A stretch of 64,000 bases of DNA from Chlorogloea sp. CCALA 695 (GCF_003003885.1 NZ_PVWN01000004.1:62001-126000), one strand, 5' to 3'. Shown: positions 35,038 to 44,846, counted from the stretch's first letter. Notes: a model not told the origin generated them from the sequence alone. Made by a program: numbers and translations.

Positions 35038-35540
35038 TGACTTGAGGATGGGGAGGCGCTGGGAATCGCGGCTTTTTGGGCAGTAAAAGGGGTTTTTGTT
35101 GCTTCCCCATTAATTGCAATTTCCCCTACTAACTTATCGCCGTCAATTTTACTATTAATGGCGATCACCCTTTCGCCTGATTCTTGGGGGAATCCGCACA
35201 AAACGGACTTATCAACATTACCAGTAAGACTTAACTGCTGCTCTTTAAATAACCCCGTCAACGTTAGTTTTTCTTCGGCGGACATTGAGTTTTGCACTTC
35301 TTTTTTTAAAATGGCGGCATTAACATAGGTTCCAGACTGATCGAGTTGGAGCATTAGAGGCGCTACTTGGGAGCAACCAGGCAAGCTATTGGTCAAAGCC
35401 AGTTGATACCTACCACCAATAGTTTTAGGCGCTTTGAGATTGCTTTCTCCATAGGCTGTAACGACATTAAATAGTAATAGTACAGAGCCAATAGCGATCG
35501 CGTAAAAAGTCAAAGATTTAGTATTAAAGTGGCTGCTCAT
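35034..35540 (-). CDS. Exported hypothetical protein coupled to an antiporter
   Basis: A 168-residue protein. Residues 1-32 are a signal peptide or membrane anchor (LTFYAIAIGSVLLLFNVVTA), and the rest is a small soluble domain with two cysteines (GCSQVAPL, VLCGFPQE) and a flexible Ser/Pro tail. Function is unknown. Its ATG overlaps the TGA of the antiporter gene (ATGA), with GGAGGAG just ahead, so it is translated with it and may be an outside-facing accessory subunit (inference). Confidence 0.65.
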   Translation of the reverse strand: MSSHFNTKSLTFYAIAIGSVLLLFNVVTAYGESNLKAPKTIGGRYQLALTNSLPGCSQVAPLMLQLDQSGTYVNAAILKKEVQNSMSAEEKLTLTGLFKEQQLSLTGNVDKSVLCGFPQESGERVIAINSKIDGDKLVGEIAINGEATKTPFTAQKAAIPSASPSSSH

Positions 35541-37711
35541 ACTTCTCCTCCTAATTTATCTGTATCCAGGCTGGGGGCAACTATCGCCGCTAAATGAGAT
35601 GTAACTTGGCTGTAGCGACGAGTTATGAGCAATGAAGATTTGCATTGAATTGCCAATTGGTCGGTATATCGCCCCAAAGTTTGCCGCTCAATTCCCCAAG
35701 CGCGGCTAGTTCCAGCAATAGTTAGATCGACGCGCTCAGAAGCTTCAACGGCTACAATGATAGGTTCGGCGGATTGCTGAACTTGAATATCAATGCGATC
35801 GCGCACTGTCCGAGACAAGTTCTCCATTACTCCGCTCAATTCATAGCTCAATTCGCTATTAGTTTCTCCCGCTTGCACTACTCGCAAAATTGATAAAGTG
35901 CGGGTTTGGGAACTGGCGAGCATTCTTAACGCCAGTTCTAGCGCCAAATCGTCGTGAATATTGCCCGAATAAGCCACTAACAATTTTTCCATTGCTGTTT
36001 GCCCGCGATCAATGTAAACTCCCACATCCACCGGAGCCATACTCAAAATTTGCCCGACACGCCCACCTAAACGGTTGGTACTAAAAGCCGGACGATGCCA
36101 ACCTACTAACATTAAGTCAATTTTATTTTGGCTGGTAATTTCTTCTGTAGATCGGGCGACATCATTAGTAACGCGAACTAAAGGCTGCACAAGGGCGCGG
36201 ATATCTGGAGGTTCTAAAGTTCCAATCAATTGCTCTAACTGTTGGCGGCGTTTATCCATCAACCTGTCAGCTTCAGCAGGCATACTTTGAAAAGCGTAAT
36301 CTTCCTCAAGTTCTACTAAGCTCAGGGGATGAACTACAGCGCTTTGGAAATTGTTAAGAGCGATCGCCGTTGCTAATTGAATTAGTCCTTTTTGGGTATC
36401 TACGTTAGCTACAGGGACGAGAATCCGGTAAGTAACTTCGGCTTTCGGTACTGCTCCTAATTCGGTTTCTGGTTCAACGGTATCTAATCTAATTAGCCGT
36501 TTAGGATAAGTCCACTCTAATAAGGGCGAAGTCATAAAGGTAGTAACTAACGCCATAATTACTAACATCGTGAACAAAAGCGGCGATATTACCCCCAAGT
36601 TCAAGCCAATATTTAGAACGATAAGTTCTGTCAAGCCGCGTGTATTCATCAACCAACCGAGGGCTGAAGCTTCACGATTTTCAATTCCACTCACTCTTGC
36701 AGCTATGTAAGTACCAAAATATTTACCACTAATTGCTACTCCGATGACGGCGGCGCACAGCCACCACAATTCGGGACGATTAAGCAATCCTATTTGCGTC
36801 CGCAGACCGCTATAAGCGAAAAATATTGGTAACAGAAAAATTAATACAAAGTCTTCGGTTTTTTCGGCTATTTCTCTTACCAAACCTTCATCTTTAGGCA
36901 TAACTGCGCCTAACAAAAACGCCCCGAAAATGAAGTGAATACCGATTAATTCTGTAATTAAAGCACTCGCAACTACCCCAGCATAAATACCTGCTAAAAG
37001 TAATTGATTCATTTTACCAACGCGCTGATAATACCTAGCAACGCGCTTTAAAAACCACCGCCCTACCGTCACCATCAAGCCGATATAAATCAACGAATAG
37101 ATAATTGTGGGGATAGCTCCGTTAATTGTCCCAGTTCTAGCTACAGCGATCGCTAAAGCCAGTACGCACCATGCCGTTACATCATCTACCGCCGCACAAG
37201 TCAACGCCAATGTTCCTAGGCGCGTACCCTGCAAGTTATTTTCAGTAATAATCCTAGCGAGTACCGGAAAAGCGGTAATTGACATCGCCGCCCCCAAAAA
37301 TAAAGCAAAGGCGGTGAAAGATACATCTCCGTTAGAAAGCTGTGGATAAAGTAATACAGCCAGCAGAGTTCCCAAAGAAAAAGGGGCTAAAATACTGACG
37401 TGAGATACTAAAATTGCAATTTCAAGCTGACCGCTCAAATATTTGGGATTTAGTTCTAACCCAATGAGAAACATGAAAAATATCAGTCCAATTTGAGAGA
37501 GGACAAATAAATAAGGGATTGTTTCGGCAGGAAATAAAGTTGTAGCCAAATTAGGCGCAACTAAGCCTAATAAAGAAGGGCCTAGCATAATCCCGGCGAT
37601 AATTTCGCCAATTACTAGCGGCTGCTTGATTGATCGACATCCTAGCCCCACTAGCCGCGAAAGTCCAATTACAATTAGCACCTCAACTAGAACAATAGCA
37701 ACTGCGTTCAT
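35537..37711 (-). CDS. Cation:proton antiporter (CPA2) with C-terminal universal-stress-like domains
   Basis: A 724-residue protein. About 12 helices span residues 1-405 with the KefB/NapA-type core (CAAVDDVTAWCVLALAIA, holding the Asp-Asp ion-binding pair). The C-terminal half (about 425-700) is soluble and consists of two USP-like halves (ILVPVANVDTQKGLIQLATA and KLLVAYSGNIHDDLALELAL). Such fusions move Na+ or K+ against H+ and may be gated by nucleotide (inference from the USP fold). The small exported protein follows in an ATGA overlap. Confidence 0.9.
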   Translation of the reverse strand: MNAVAIVLVEVLIVIGLSRLVGLGCRSIKQPLVIGEIIAGIMLGPSLLGLVAPNLATTLFPAETIPYLFVLSQIGLIFFMFLIGLELNPKYLSGQLEIAILVSHVSILAPFSLGTLLAVLLYPQLSNGDVSFTAFALFLGAAMSITAFPVLARIITENNLQGTRLGTLALTCAAVDDVTAWCVLALAIAVARTGTINGAIPTIIYSLIYIGLMVTVGRWFLKRVARYYQRVGKMNQLLLAGIYAGVVASALITELIGIHFIFGAFLLGAVMPKDEGLVREIAEKTEDFVLIFLLPIFFAYSGLRTQIGLLNRPELWWLCAAVIGVAISGKYFGTYIAARVSGIENREASALGWLMNTRGLTELIVLNIGLNLGVISPLLFTMLVIMALVTTFMTSPLLEWTYPKRLIRLDTVEPETELGAVPKAEVTYRILVPVANVDTQKGLIQLATAIALNNFQSAVVHPLSLVELEEDYAFQSMPAEADRLMDKRRQQLEQLIGTLEPPDIRALVQPLVRVTNDVARSTEEITSQNKIDLMLVGWHRPAFSTNRLGGRVGQILSMAPVDVGVYIDRGQTAMEKLLVAYSGNIHDDLALELALRMLASSQTRTLSILRVVQAGETNSELSYELSGVMENLSRTVRDRIDIQVQQSAEPIIVAVEASERVDLTIAGTSRAWGIERQTLGRYTDQLAIQCKSSLLITRRYSQVTSHLAAIVAPSLDTDKLGGEV

Positions 37712-38062
37712 AGTTTCCTCAATGGGATAATCTGATGTGTCCTATGATGATTCCTTCAATAACTTCAATCTGTCAAGGTAGTTGCAGATTTTGGGGAGAA
37801 ACTTAGTAATTTTAACGTCTAAAATCACAATAGCCGTCAACAAGCTTTCAGCCCTACAAGTAATCAATATATTCAAATAACGTTATATACTTACTTCAAA
37901 GCTTAGGTAGTAGATTCCGGTTATGATTTAAGTATTTACTGAAAATTCCCCTAAGTATTTTGGTTGTTAATTTTTGACTTTCATTAATATTTATGCTCTA
38001 CACTTAGGTACAACTTAAACCTATAAAATGCAAAATAATTATTTGCGAAACAAGGTATTGTC
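37712..38062. other. Intergenic, no feature seen
   Basis: An AT-rich 351-base gap between the antiporter start and the broken mrr 3' end. It should contain the antiporter promoter. No gene-sized frame or convincing hairpin was seen; the longest ATG frames are about 15 codons. Confidence 0.5.
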
Positions 38063-38977
38063 TTATTCATCAATAAAAAAATCTTCATCAATTTTCTTGA
38101 CTTCATATACTTCAACAGTGGATACACCAACGCCGTACTCTAGCATTAGTTGAGCTAGGCGATCGCCATCAATTAATGCAATTTTGTTATCAATTTTTGA
38201 TATATAATCTATGGCTTCAGTAGAAAAGTTTGAAGTTGTAATAAAAACTCCTTTTCTAGATTGGAAGCCATGTAATGCTCCCACAAATCTTTGAATATCA
38301 GGACGACCTACAGTTCCTTCCCATCTTTTAGCTTGGATATAAATAACATCTAAACCAAGCTTATCCTCCTTAATAATTCCATCAATACCACCGTCGCCCC
38401 TTCTACCAACAGCTTGTCCAGCATCCTTGATAGAACCGCCATAGCCCATTTTCACAAGGAGTTTTACTACTAATCTTTCAAAAAAGCTAGGAGAACAAGC
38501 TTTAATGCGAGTAATAACTTCCTCAGCTACACCTTGCTTAATCTCTAAATAAGCAGCTTCTAAATACTCTTGAGGGGTTTTTTGTTTAACTTCTATCCCG
38601 TTATCAATTATTCCAGGAGTAATTTCAAGAGTTGTTTTATTTTTAAAGGCAATAAATTCAGGAAACTGATTTAAGTATTTAATATCAATTAATTGAGGAT
38701 TTTGTTCTAAAACTTCACTTCCTCTAACAGTTATTTGAAAAAAGCCTCTTTTTGTAAATTCAAGAAGAACTGCTTTCTTCAGGTATGTTCTAGCTCAACC
38801 AACTCTATTATCAAAAATTGCTTGTTTACCACTAGGTAAAAGTTTTTGTCTCTCCACCTCACAAAGCTCAAAATTTATAGTTAAACCATCTATCAGATCA
38901 CGTAAAGAATGTTCTTGCTGGTCAGCTAGATATTTAAGTAGAGGTAACATGATGCTTTGGAAATCGGGGATAGGCAT
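38063..38977 (-). pseudogene. mrr: Mrr-type restriction endonuclease, broken by one in-frame stop
   Basis: The minus strand carries a single frame of 304 codons with one TGA at 38795-38797 (codon 61). Codons 1-60 are the Mrr N-terminal winged-helix domain (SGKQAIFDNRVG). After the stop the same frame continues ARTYLKKAVLLEF, where this family has GWARTYLKK, so TGG has become TGA. The nuclease domain is intact: RRGDGGIDG near codons 193-200 and the Q-x-K of IYIQAKRW at 215-217. Mrr cuts methylated foreign DNA. The gene stands alone. A short N-terminal piece and perhaps a downstream re-start product are possible. Confidence 0.85.
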
Positions 38978-39016
38978 TTAATAACTCTTGTTAACCTAGC
39001 CTACTCTTGCACAAAT

Positions 39017-39038
39017 CCTCTCCCAACTTTGGGAGAGG
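39017..39038. repeat. Perfect short palindrome
   Basis: cctctcccaa and ttgggagagg face each other with two bases between. This palindrome type (tccctctcccaa) is common between cyanobacterial genes. It lies 114 bases beyond the phoD stop, without a T tract, so it is a dubious terminator. Confidence 0.55.
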
Positions 39039-39151
39039 GACGATTGAAATTAGATTTTTCTTAGCCTAACTGGATAAGGATAAATCTTTTATTCATACAA
39101 GAGGGCTACACCCTTTACTAGCTTTTACCAGAATTTTGCGAAAGCTGGCGA

Positions 39152-40753
39152 TTAAGCACGTTGAGCGCCTGGTTGCCCATCTTCAACAACAAAGGATGCT
39201 AGGGTGCTGATAGTAGAATTTTGGTCGAGGATTGTAGACACTGCACGGTAATCGCTCTGCCAATTTTTGCGGGTTAGATTACAACGGACATACCCCCGAA
39301 AAGCACCATCAAAAAACTTAGTATGGGGATTATCAGTTAAAGCTGCGGTGACTGGAGCAATAAATACACTAGGAAAGTCCGAACTAATAGAAGTTCCGAC
39401 AAACTCTGTACCTACAATTGGCGAATCCGTCTTGCTAAAGTCTGTTTTCAAGTCATGTACCCAACTAGAGTGAATATCCCCAGTAATCACAATTGGATTT
39501 GATGGTTTTTGCTTGTCCAAAAAGTCTAGTAATCGACTCCGGGCGGCAACATAACCATCCCATTGATCCATGTTGAATACGTCTACTTGAGGGCGAGCAT
39601 CAAAGTCATACTCCCCTAACATAGTTTGTTGCGCAATCACATTCCAACGGGCTGGGGAACGATCCAAACCTCGAAACAACCAGCGCTCTTGCTGAAGTCC
39701 TGTCATCGTAGCATTTGGGTCAAAAGCGTCTTCACAACGGGGTTTGATGCCATCGCCGCAAGGCTGATCGCTGCGGTATTGGCGAGTATCAAGTACGTTG
39801 AACTCGGCTAAATTACCAAAGGTAAAACGTCGATACAACTGCATATCTGCCCCTTCAGGCGACGATGAGCGACGTAGGGGCATATGTTCGTAGTATGCCT
39901 GATAAGCATTAGCCCGTCGCGCCAAAAACTCTTGCTGGCTTTGGTTATCTTCTGAGATTGCACCAGCGTAGTTGTTCTCAACTTCGTGGTCATCCCAAGT
40001 AACTATCCAAGGAAAAGCCGCATGAACTGCTTGTAAATCTGGGTCAGTTTTGTACAAAGCATAGCGATCGCGATAGTCTTGGAGGGTAACAATTTCGTCA
40101 CTATTATGCTGGCGCGGCCCGCCGGGTTGAGGCCCGTACTCATAAATATAATCGCCCAGATGCACAACCAAGTCTAGGTCTTCCTCTGCCATATGTTTGT
40201 AGGCGGTGAAGTAACCATTTTGCCAGTCTTGACAAGAAGCAAAGGCAAAGCGTAACTGATTGGGGAAATCTCCTCTAGCAGGAGCAGTGCGAGTACGCCC
40301 AACTCGGCTTAATTCATTACCTACTTTAAATTGATACCAATACCATCGTCCAGGTCTAAGTCCGCGTACATCTACCCGGACTGAATGTGCCAATTCTGGT
40401 TTGGCAATTACCGTCCCACTTTTGACAATTTGGCTCATGCGTTCGTTAGCTGATACTTGCCACTGTACAGGCACTTGATCAGGAGGCATTCCACCACCGT
40501 CAAGGGGACTAGGAGCCAAGCGCGTCCATAGTATTACACTATTTGGCAGTGGATCGCCTGAAGCTACACCTAGACTAAAGGGATATCCTGATAATATTGG
40601 TCGGGCAACTACTTTAGTTGAATGCTGACTTGCGAAGCCCGTTACCGGGCGCGCTTGCGCTATCGCAATTCCTGTTAAGGCTCCGGCTCCTATTAGCAAA
40701 CTACGACGTTTTACCTTACTTGATAGCAGGCGCTCAAAATTAAAGTTATCCAT
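39152..40753 (-). CDS. phoD: PhoD-family alkaline phosphatase, Tat-exported
   Basis: A 533-residue phosphodiesterase/phosphatase. VKRRSLLIGAGALTGIAIAQ is a twin-arginine signal. An N-terminal PhoD_N domain (about 50-160, SGDPLPNSVILWTRL) precedes the metallophosphatase core: FASCQDW, HLGDYIYEYG, VTWDDHEVENNY and VITGDIHSSWVHDL provide the Ca/Fe ligands. It frees phosphate from organic esters outside the cell. The c-region of the signal is encoded by a 37-base repeat (40631-40667). A possible Pho-box pair lies about 240 bases upstream. Confidence 0.92.
   Translation of the reverse strand: MDNFNFERLLSSKVKRRSLLIGAGALTGIAIAQARPVTGFASQHSTKVVARPILSGYPFSLGVASGDPLPNSVILWTRLAPSPLDGGGMPPDQVPVQWQVSANERMSQIVKSGTVIAKPELAHSVRVDVRGLRPGRWYWYQFKVGNELSRVGRTRTAPARGDFPNQLRFAFASCQDWQNGYFTAYKHMAEEDLDLVVHLGDYIYEYGPQPGGPRQHNSDEIVTLQDYRDRYALYKTDPDLQAVHAAFPWIVTWDDHEVENNYAGAISEDNQSQQEFLARRANAYQAYYEHMPLRRSSSPEGADMQLYRRFTFGNLAEFNVLDTRQYRSDQPCGDGIKPRCEDAFDPNATMTGLQQERWLFRGLDRSPARWNVIAQQTMLGEYDFDARPQVDVFNMDQWDGYVAARSRLLDFLDKQKPSNPIVITGDIHSSWVHDLKTDFSKTDSPIVGTEFVGTSISSDFPSVFIAPVTAALTDNPHTKFFDGAFRGYVRCNLTRKNWQSDYRAVSTILDQNSTISTLASFVVEDGQPGAQRA
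40631..40667. repeat. 37-bp repeat copy 1, inside phoD
   Basis: Identical over 37 bases to 44058-44094 (core gcccgttaccgggcgcgctt). The copy holds a hairpin gcccg-ttac-cgggc. On the minus strand it reads in frame as AIAQARPVTGFA, the end of the Tat signal. Confidence 0.9.
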
Positions 40754-41100
40754 CTTGGGTGGCTTTTTGGGGTTAACTTATTTAACTGTGGGCAACTCAA
40801 ATCAAACCAAGCCAACACTTACTTTATTTTCTTGGGATAGTTTTGGAGTGAACGAGACTACTTTTCAGTAGTTTTTCTAATAAGTGGCTGACTTATTTTT
40901 AACCAAAAAGATCGTTAGTATTACTCGATTTAATTGCGAAGCCTAACCTAAAATTACCAACCCAAAATTAACTAACGGTCAACGTATTGTTAACATTAAC
41001 TTAATCTACAAATAGTTATATGTGTAAACTACCTAGCGTTGAATTTTAAAACCAATGCAGAGACGTTGCATTGCAACGTCTCTGCACCAAAAATTCATAA
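40754..41100. other. phoD upstream region with possible Pho-box pair and a palindrome
   Basis: It should hold the phoD promoter. At 40989-41007 gttaacat-taa-cttaatct gives two 8-mers 11 bases apart; the second fits the cyanobacterial Pho-box pattern PyTTAAPyPyT/A and the first fits poorly. Their direction is away from phoD, so the call is weak. A 31-base palindrome follows at 41056-41086. Confidence 0.3.
41056..41086. repeat. Perfect 31-base palindrome
   Basis: tgcagagacgttgca and tgcaacgtctctgca flank one base. It is the intact relative of the eroded copy at 25826-25850 and belongs to an intergenic palindrome type that I have seen repeatedly in cyanobacteria. It lies 14 bases after the stop of the EcsC-like gene on the minus strand, where it could act as a terminator. 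Confidence 0.75.
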
Positions 41101-42240
41101 TTAACTTGCTGGATTATCAACCATTGATTTAATAGAATTTAAGTCAAGATTAAATTGACGCGCGATCGCATCTATAACTTCAGTTTCGGCGGGAGTTTGC
41201 ACGCCATCGGCTTCAACAATTCGGTAGCATTGAGCTAATAGAGGAATTGCAAAGTCTCTATTAAGTTGCACAAGTAATGTATTTAAAGGCTGCGGCGACT
41301 TAAAATCCTCAGCAATGACTTTAAGTGAAGCTGGACTAATATTTATTGCTTGCAGTTGGGGTAAAATTTCATCCCAAGACTTCGCGGGATGACTAGCTAA
41401 AATTGTATGGACTAAAATTCGATCCATTACAACTTGTTGAGCGATCGCAGTTTCTAAATATTTCGCGCTTTGTTGCTGCAAATCGTCCATTGCTTTCGAT
41501 TTCACATCTTCCGGCGACCTTAGTTTTGTTTCATAAAATCTACAGGCAGCATAACCCAAAGAGTACAACATTGCAGCGTTAGTGCTTGCCCCAATTGTTG
41601 CCCCCGCAAAAGGTACATTTCGTAGCAAACCTAAACCTACAGCTTTTAGTACGCGACTACCACCCAGACCTAAACCAAAAATTCCTAAAACTTCGCCGCG
41701 ACGCTCTGGATCTTTCAAGTCAAGTCCGTACACCGCCGCAATTTGATAAATCATCTCTGCTTGTAAGCGCGTTGTCGCCGCCAAATCTACCGCCAATAGA
41801 GCTATAGCTATTCCTGGTAAAAGACTGCTGGCAAGCCCAATACCCCCTGCTTGGGTAGCTTTTTCTACCATGATCCGATGAGCAAGTTGGCTAGGTGATT
41901 CGTGAGGATAATCTTGCTGGAGCTTTTTAACAGCGCTTTGAGCTTTGGCAACATCTACACTATCGGCAGCACCTAGTAGCCAATCAAGATTGAGAAAGCG
42001 AGTCAGCCGCCGCACAAGCCAATTACTACCCACATTATCGATAGTTTCTCCCGCACCTTTAGTTACTTGGGAGAGCAAATCATGGGTTCGATCCGCCGCC
42101 TCTTGTCCAGCATCGAGAGCAATGCGTGCAATTTCTGCAACGCTTTTAGTTACGTAATCTACTGTAGAGGGCGGGTTCTTGGGTTGTTTTTGCAAATTGC
42201 TCATGATGGGGCGATCGCCTTTAAATATGTCTCTAGCCAT
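41101..42240 (-). CDS. EcsC-like protein with C-terminal TerB-like domain
   Basis: A 379-residue protein. The middle (about 110-245) is EcsC-like with hydrophobic stretches (GGIGLASSLLPGIAIALLAV and VPFAGATIGASTNAAML). The final 65 residues (LAQCYRIVEADGVQTPAETE) have the acidic motif of TerB-type domains. The N-terminus carries helical segments. It probably associates with the inner membrane; role unknown. A second Met at residue 13 (42204) is an alternative start; neither has a good ribosome-binding site. Confidence 0.7.
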   Translation of the reverse strand: MARDIFKGDRPIMSNLQKQPKNPPSTVDYVTKSVAEIARIALDAGQEAADRTHDLLSQVTKGAGETIDNVGSNWLVRRLTRFLNLDWLLGAADSVDVAKAQSAVKKLQQDYPHESPSQLAHRIMVEKATQAGGIGLASSLLPGIAIALLAVDLAATTRLQAEMIYQIAAVYGLDLKDPERRGEVLGIFGLGLGGSRVLKAVGLGLLRNVPFAGATIGASTNAAMLYSLGYAACRFYETKLRSPEDVKSKAMDDLQQQSAKYLETAIAQQVVMDRILVHTILASHPAKSWDEILPQLQAINISPASLKVIAEDFKSPQPLNTLLVQLNRDFAIPLLAQCYRIVEADGVQTPAETEVIDAIARQFNLDLNSIKSMVDNPAS

Positions 42241-42439
42241 AGTTGTAATAAAAAAGTAAGCTGAAAAACATCTATCTAATGCTTGTACTTTGCCTAATTA
42301 CTCCACGTCAAAAGTAATAAATTGAGACGATCGCAACTTACGGTTTCTCCTGCTACCTCTTTCGGCATAAAATTCATAAAATATCTAGTTTCTAAAACGC
42401 GATTGCACCGGACTATTACACCCAATCATTGAAATTACT

Positions 42440-44029
42440 ATGACTATTGGCTATGTCGCTCTTGTCCTCCACGCTCATTTACCTTTCGTCCGTCACCCTG
42501 GAAGCGATTATGTTTTAGAAGAAGAATGGCTTTATGAAGCTATTACCGAAACTTACATTCCATTGCTGCAAGTATTTGAAGGATTAAAGCAAGACGGCAT
42601 CGATTTCAAAATTACGATGAGCATGACACCGCCCTTGGTTTCAATGCTCCGCGACAATCTGCTACAAGAGCGCTACGACCTGCATTTAGCCCAATTAGAA
42701 AAATTAGTTGCTTTAGAAAGCGATCGCAACAACAATAACGGTCACCTCCGCTACTTAGCTGAATATTACGTTAAAGAATTTGCCAACGCGCGCAAACTCT
42801 GGGAACACTACAAGGGCGATCTGGTCACTGCTTTTAAGCAATTTCAAGACTCTAATAACCTAGAAATTATTACCTGCGGCGCTACTCACGGCTATTTGCC
42901 ACTGATGAAAATGTACCCCGAAGCAGTTTGGGCGCAAATTCAAGTGGCTTGCGAACACTACGAGCAAACTTTTGGTCGCCCACCTAAAGGTATTTGGTTG
43001 CCCGAATGCGCCTACTACGAAGGGCTAGAAAGGATGTTAGCCGATGCAGGCTTACGATATTTCCTCACCGATGGGCATGGCATTCTCTACGCCCGTCCCC
43101 GTCCGCGTTTTGGTAGCTACGCACCGATTTTTACCGAAACTGGAGTAGCAGTTTTTGGGCGCGACCACGAATCGTCTCAACAAGTATGGTCTTCAGAAGT
43201 CGGCTATCCAGGCGCGGCAGAATACCGCGAATTTTACAAAGATTTAGGCTGGGAGGCAGAATACGAGTATATCAAGCCTTTTATCATGCCCAACGGTCAG
43301 CGCAAAAATACTGGGGTCAAATACCATAAAATCACTGGGCGCGGTTTGGGATTATCAGATAAGGCTCTTTACGATCCCTACTGGGCAAAACAAAAAGCTG
43401 CCGAACACGCCGCGAATTATATGTACAATCGGGAGCAGCAAGTTAGTAATTTGCATGGGATTATGCAGCGCCCCCCCATAATTGTTTCTCCATACGATGC
43501 GGAACTATTTGGTCATTGGTGGTATGAAGGCCCTTGGTTTATCGATTATTTGTACCGCAAGTCTTGGTACGATCAAGGAACTTATAAAATGACCCACTTA
43601 GCGGACTACTTGCGAGAAAATCCCAATCAACAAGTTTGCCGTCCTTCACAGTCTAGCTGGGGCTTTAAAGGCTTTCATGAGTATTGGTTAAATGAGACTA
43701 ATGCTTGGGTTTATCCTCATTTGCACAAAGCCGCCGAAAGAATGATTGAATTAGGAAGCAGAGAACCCGCCGATGAGTTGGAGTGGAAAGCTTTAAATCA
43801 GGCTGCTAGAGAAGTGCTATTAGCGCAATCATCGGATTGGGCGTTTATTATGCGTACAGGGACAATGGTTCCTTACGCGGTACGAAGAACGCGATCGCAC
43901 CTGATGCGTTTTAATAAGCTCTACGAAGACATCAAAATCGGCAAAATCGATAGCGGTTGGCTCGAAAAAGTTGAGGAAATAGATAACATTTTCCCCCAAA
44001 TTAATTACCGCGTTTATCGTCCGGTGTAG
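42440..44029 (+). CDS. GH57 1,4-alpha-glucan branching enzyme
   Basis: A 529-residue GH57 protein. The N-terminus ALVLHAHLPFVRHPG carries the family His motif, IWLPECAYYEGLERML the nucleophile Glu and SPYDAELFGHWWYEG the acid/base Asp. The C-terminal helical domain (about 430-520) contains two conserved arginines. It transfers alpha-1,6 branches into glycogen and so works with GlgP at the start of this window. It also resembles AmyA-type amylopullulanases, but length and the WWYEG motif favour the branching type. Confidence 0.87.
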   Translation: MTIGYVALVLHAHLPFVRHPGSDYVLEEEWLYEAITETYIPLLQVFEGLKQDGIDFKITMSMTPPLVSMLRDNLLQERYDLHLAQLEKLVALESDRNNNNGHLRYLAEYYVKEFANARKLWEHYKGDLVTAFKQFQDSNNLEIITCGATHGYLPLMKMYPEAVWAQIQVACEHYEQTFGRPPKGIWLPECAYYEGLERMLADAGLRYFLTDGHGILYARPRPRFGSYAPIFTETGVAVFGRDHESSQQVWSSEVGYPGAAEYREFYKDLGWEAEYEYIKPFIMPNGQRKNTGVKYHKITGRGLGLSDKALYDPYWAKQKAAEHAANYMYNREQQVSNLHGIMQRPPIIVSPYDAELFGHWWYEGPWFIDYLYRKSWYDQGTYKMTHLADYLRENPNQQVCRPSQSSWGFKGFHEYWLNETNAWVYPHLHKAAERMIELGSREPADELEWKALNQAAREVLLAQSSDWAFIMRTGTMVPYAVRRTRSHLMRFNKLYEDIKIGKIDSGWLEKVEEIDNIFPQINYRVYRPV

Positions 44030-44057
44030 GTTTTAGAGTTAATTAGCACAAAACTAA

Positions 44058-44094
44058 TGCGAAGCCCGTTACCGGGCGCGCTTGCGCTATCGCA
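44058..44094. repeat. 37-bp repeat copy 2
   Basis: Identical to the copy inside phoD at 40631-40667. This one is intergenic, 29 bases after the GH57 stop, and so could act as a hairpin terminator. Confidence 0.9.
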
Positions 44095-44201
44095 CCTTGG
44101 ATAATTTTACAGGGTAATAAAGTGCGATTACCCAAGGGGTAGCGCTAGGGGCGATCTCGGCGGATTTTTTAACCTAGGATGACGCCTTTTCAACTGAAAA
44201 C

Positions 44202-44846
44202 TTAATTTTGTGTTTGGGATTTTACCCAACTTCTAAAAGCTTTAATGGTTGCATTTCTACCTTTAATCTTACTTTGCTCAACATATTGAGGAATAACATC
44301 AAATAAAGGCAAGTTGGGAAAGTTGCGGCTAATATTTGATTTGATATACTTGCCACTTTCTAACACATTTATTTCTAAACTTTGACCGTCGTATCGCCAT
44401 AATTCTGGCACTCCCAAAGCTTCGTAATTACTAAGACGGGTGCGAGAAGTGATATCAATTTCAAGTGCCAGGTCTGGCGGAGGATCGGTGCTAAGGTCTA
44501 TGCGTTTTTTGCCTCTAATTGCTGCTTCATTTTGAATGTAAAAACAGTCATCTGCTTCTACTCCAGTTTTCATGCTTTCACTTTTAAAGGTTGTAGAAGC
44601 AAGGCTTCTAGCTTCAATCTCTAGTTCTTCAAGCAGCGCTTTTACTAAATCGCCAATTATTACTTTATCATCTTCATGTTCTGGCAGTGGGGTCATTATT
44701 TCCAATAGCCCCTGACTATAATTAATTTTAGCTGCACGCCTTTCTCCCAGTTCTTCTAAAATGTTTTCATACATTTGCCAAGAAACATTTTTTAGTAAAA
44801 ACTGTTGCCCAGGTTGGACAACTAACTGATTTAATTCTAATAGCAT
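44202..44846 (-). CDS. Uma2-family (DUF820) PD-(D/E)XK protein
   Basis: A 214-residue relative of the 32781 protein, in the more usual short form. GLLEIMTPLPEHEDDKVIIG begins the fold and STDPPPDLALEIDITSRTRL carries the PD-ExD core. VPELWRYDGQSLEINVL ends it, as in most Uma2 proteins. Function is unknown. It lies between the 37-bp repeat and a 311-base gap, with no clear partner. Confidence 0.83.
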   Translation of the reverse strand: MLLELNQLVVQPGQQFLLKNVSWQMYENILEELGERRAAKINYSQGLLEIMTPLPEHEDDKVIIGDLVKALLEELEIEARSLASTTFKSESMKTGVEADDCFYIQNEAAIRGKKRIDLSTDPPPDLALEIDITSRTRLSNYEALGVPELWRYDGQSLEINVLESGKYIKSNISRNFPNLPLFDVIPQYVEQSKIKGRNATIKAFRSWVKSQTQN

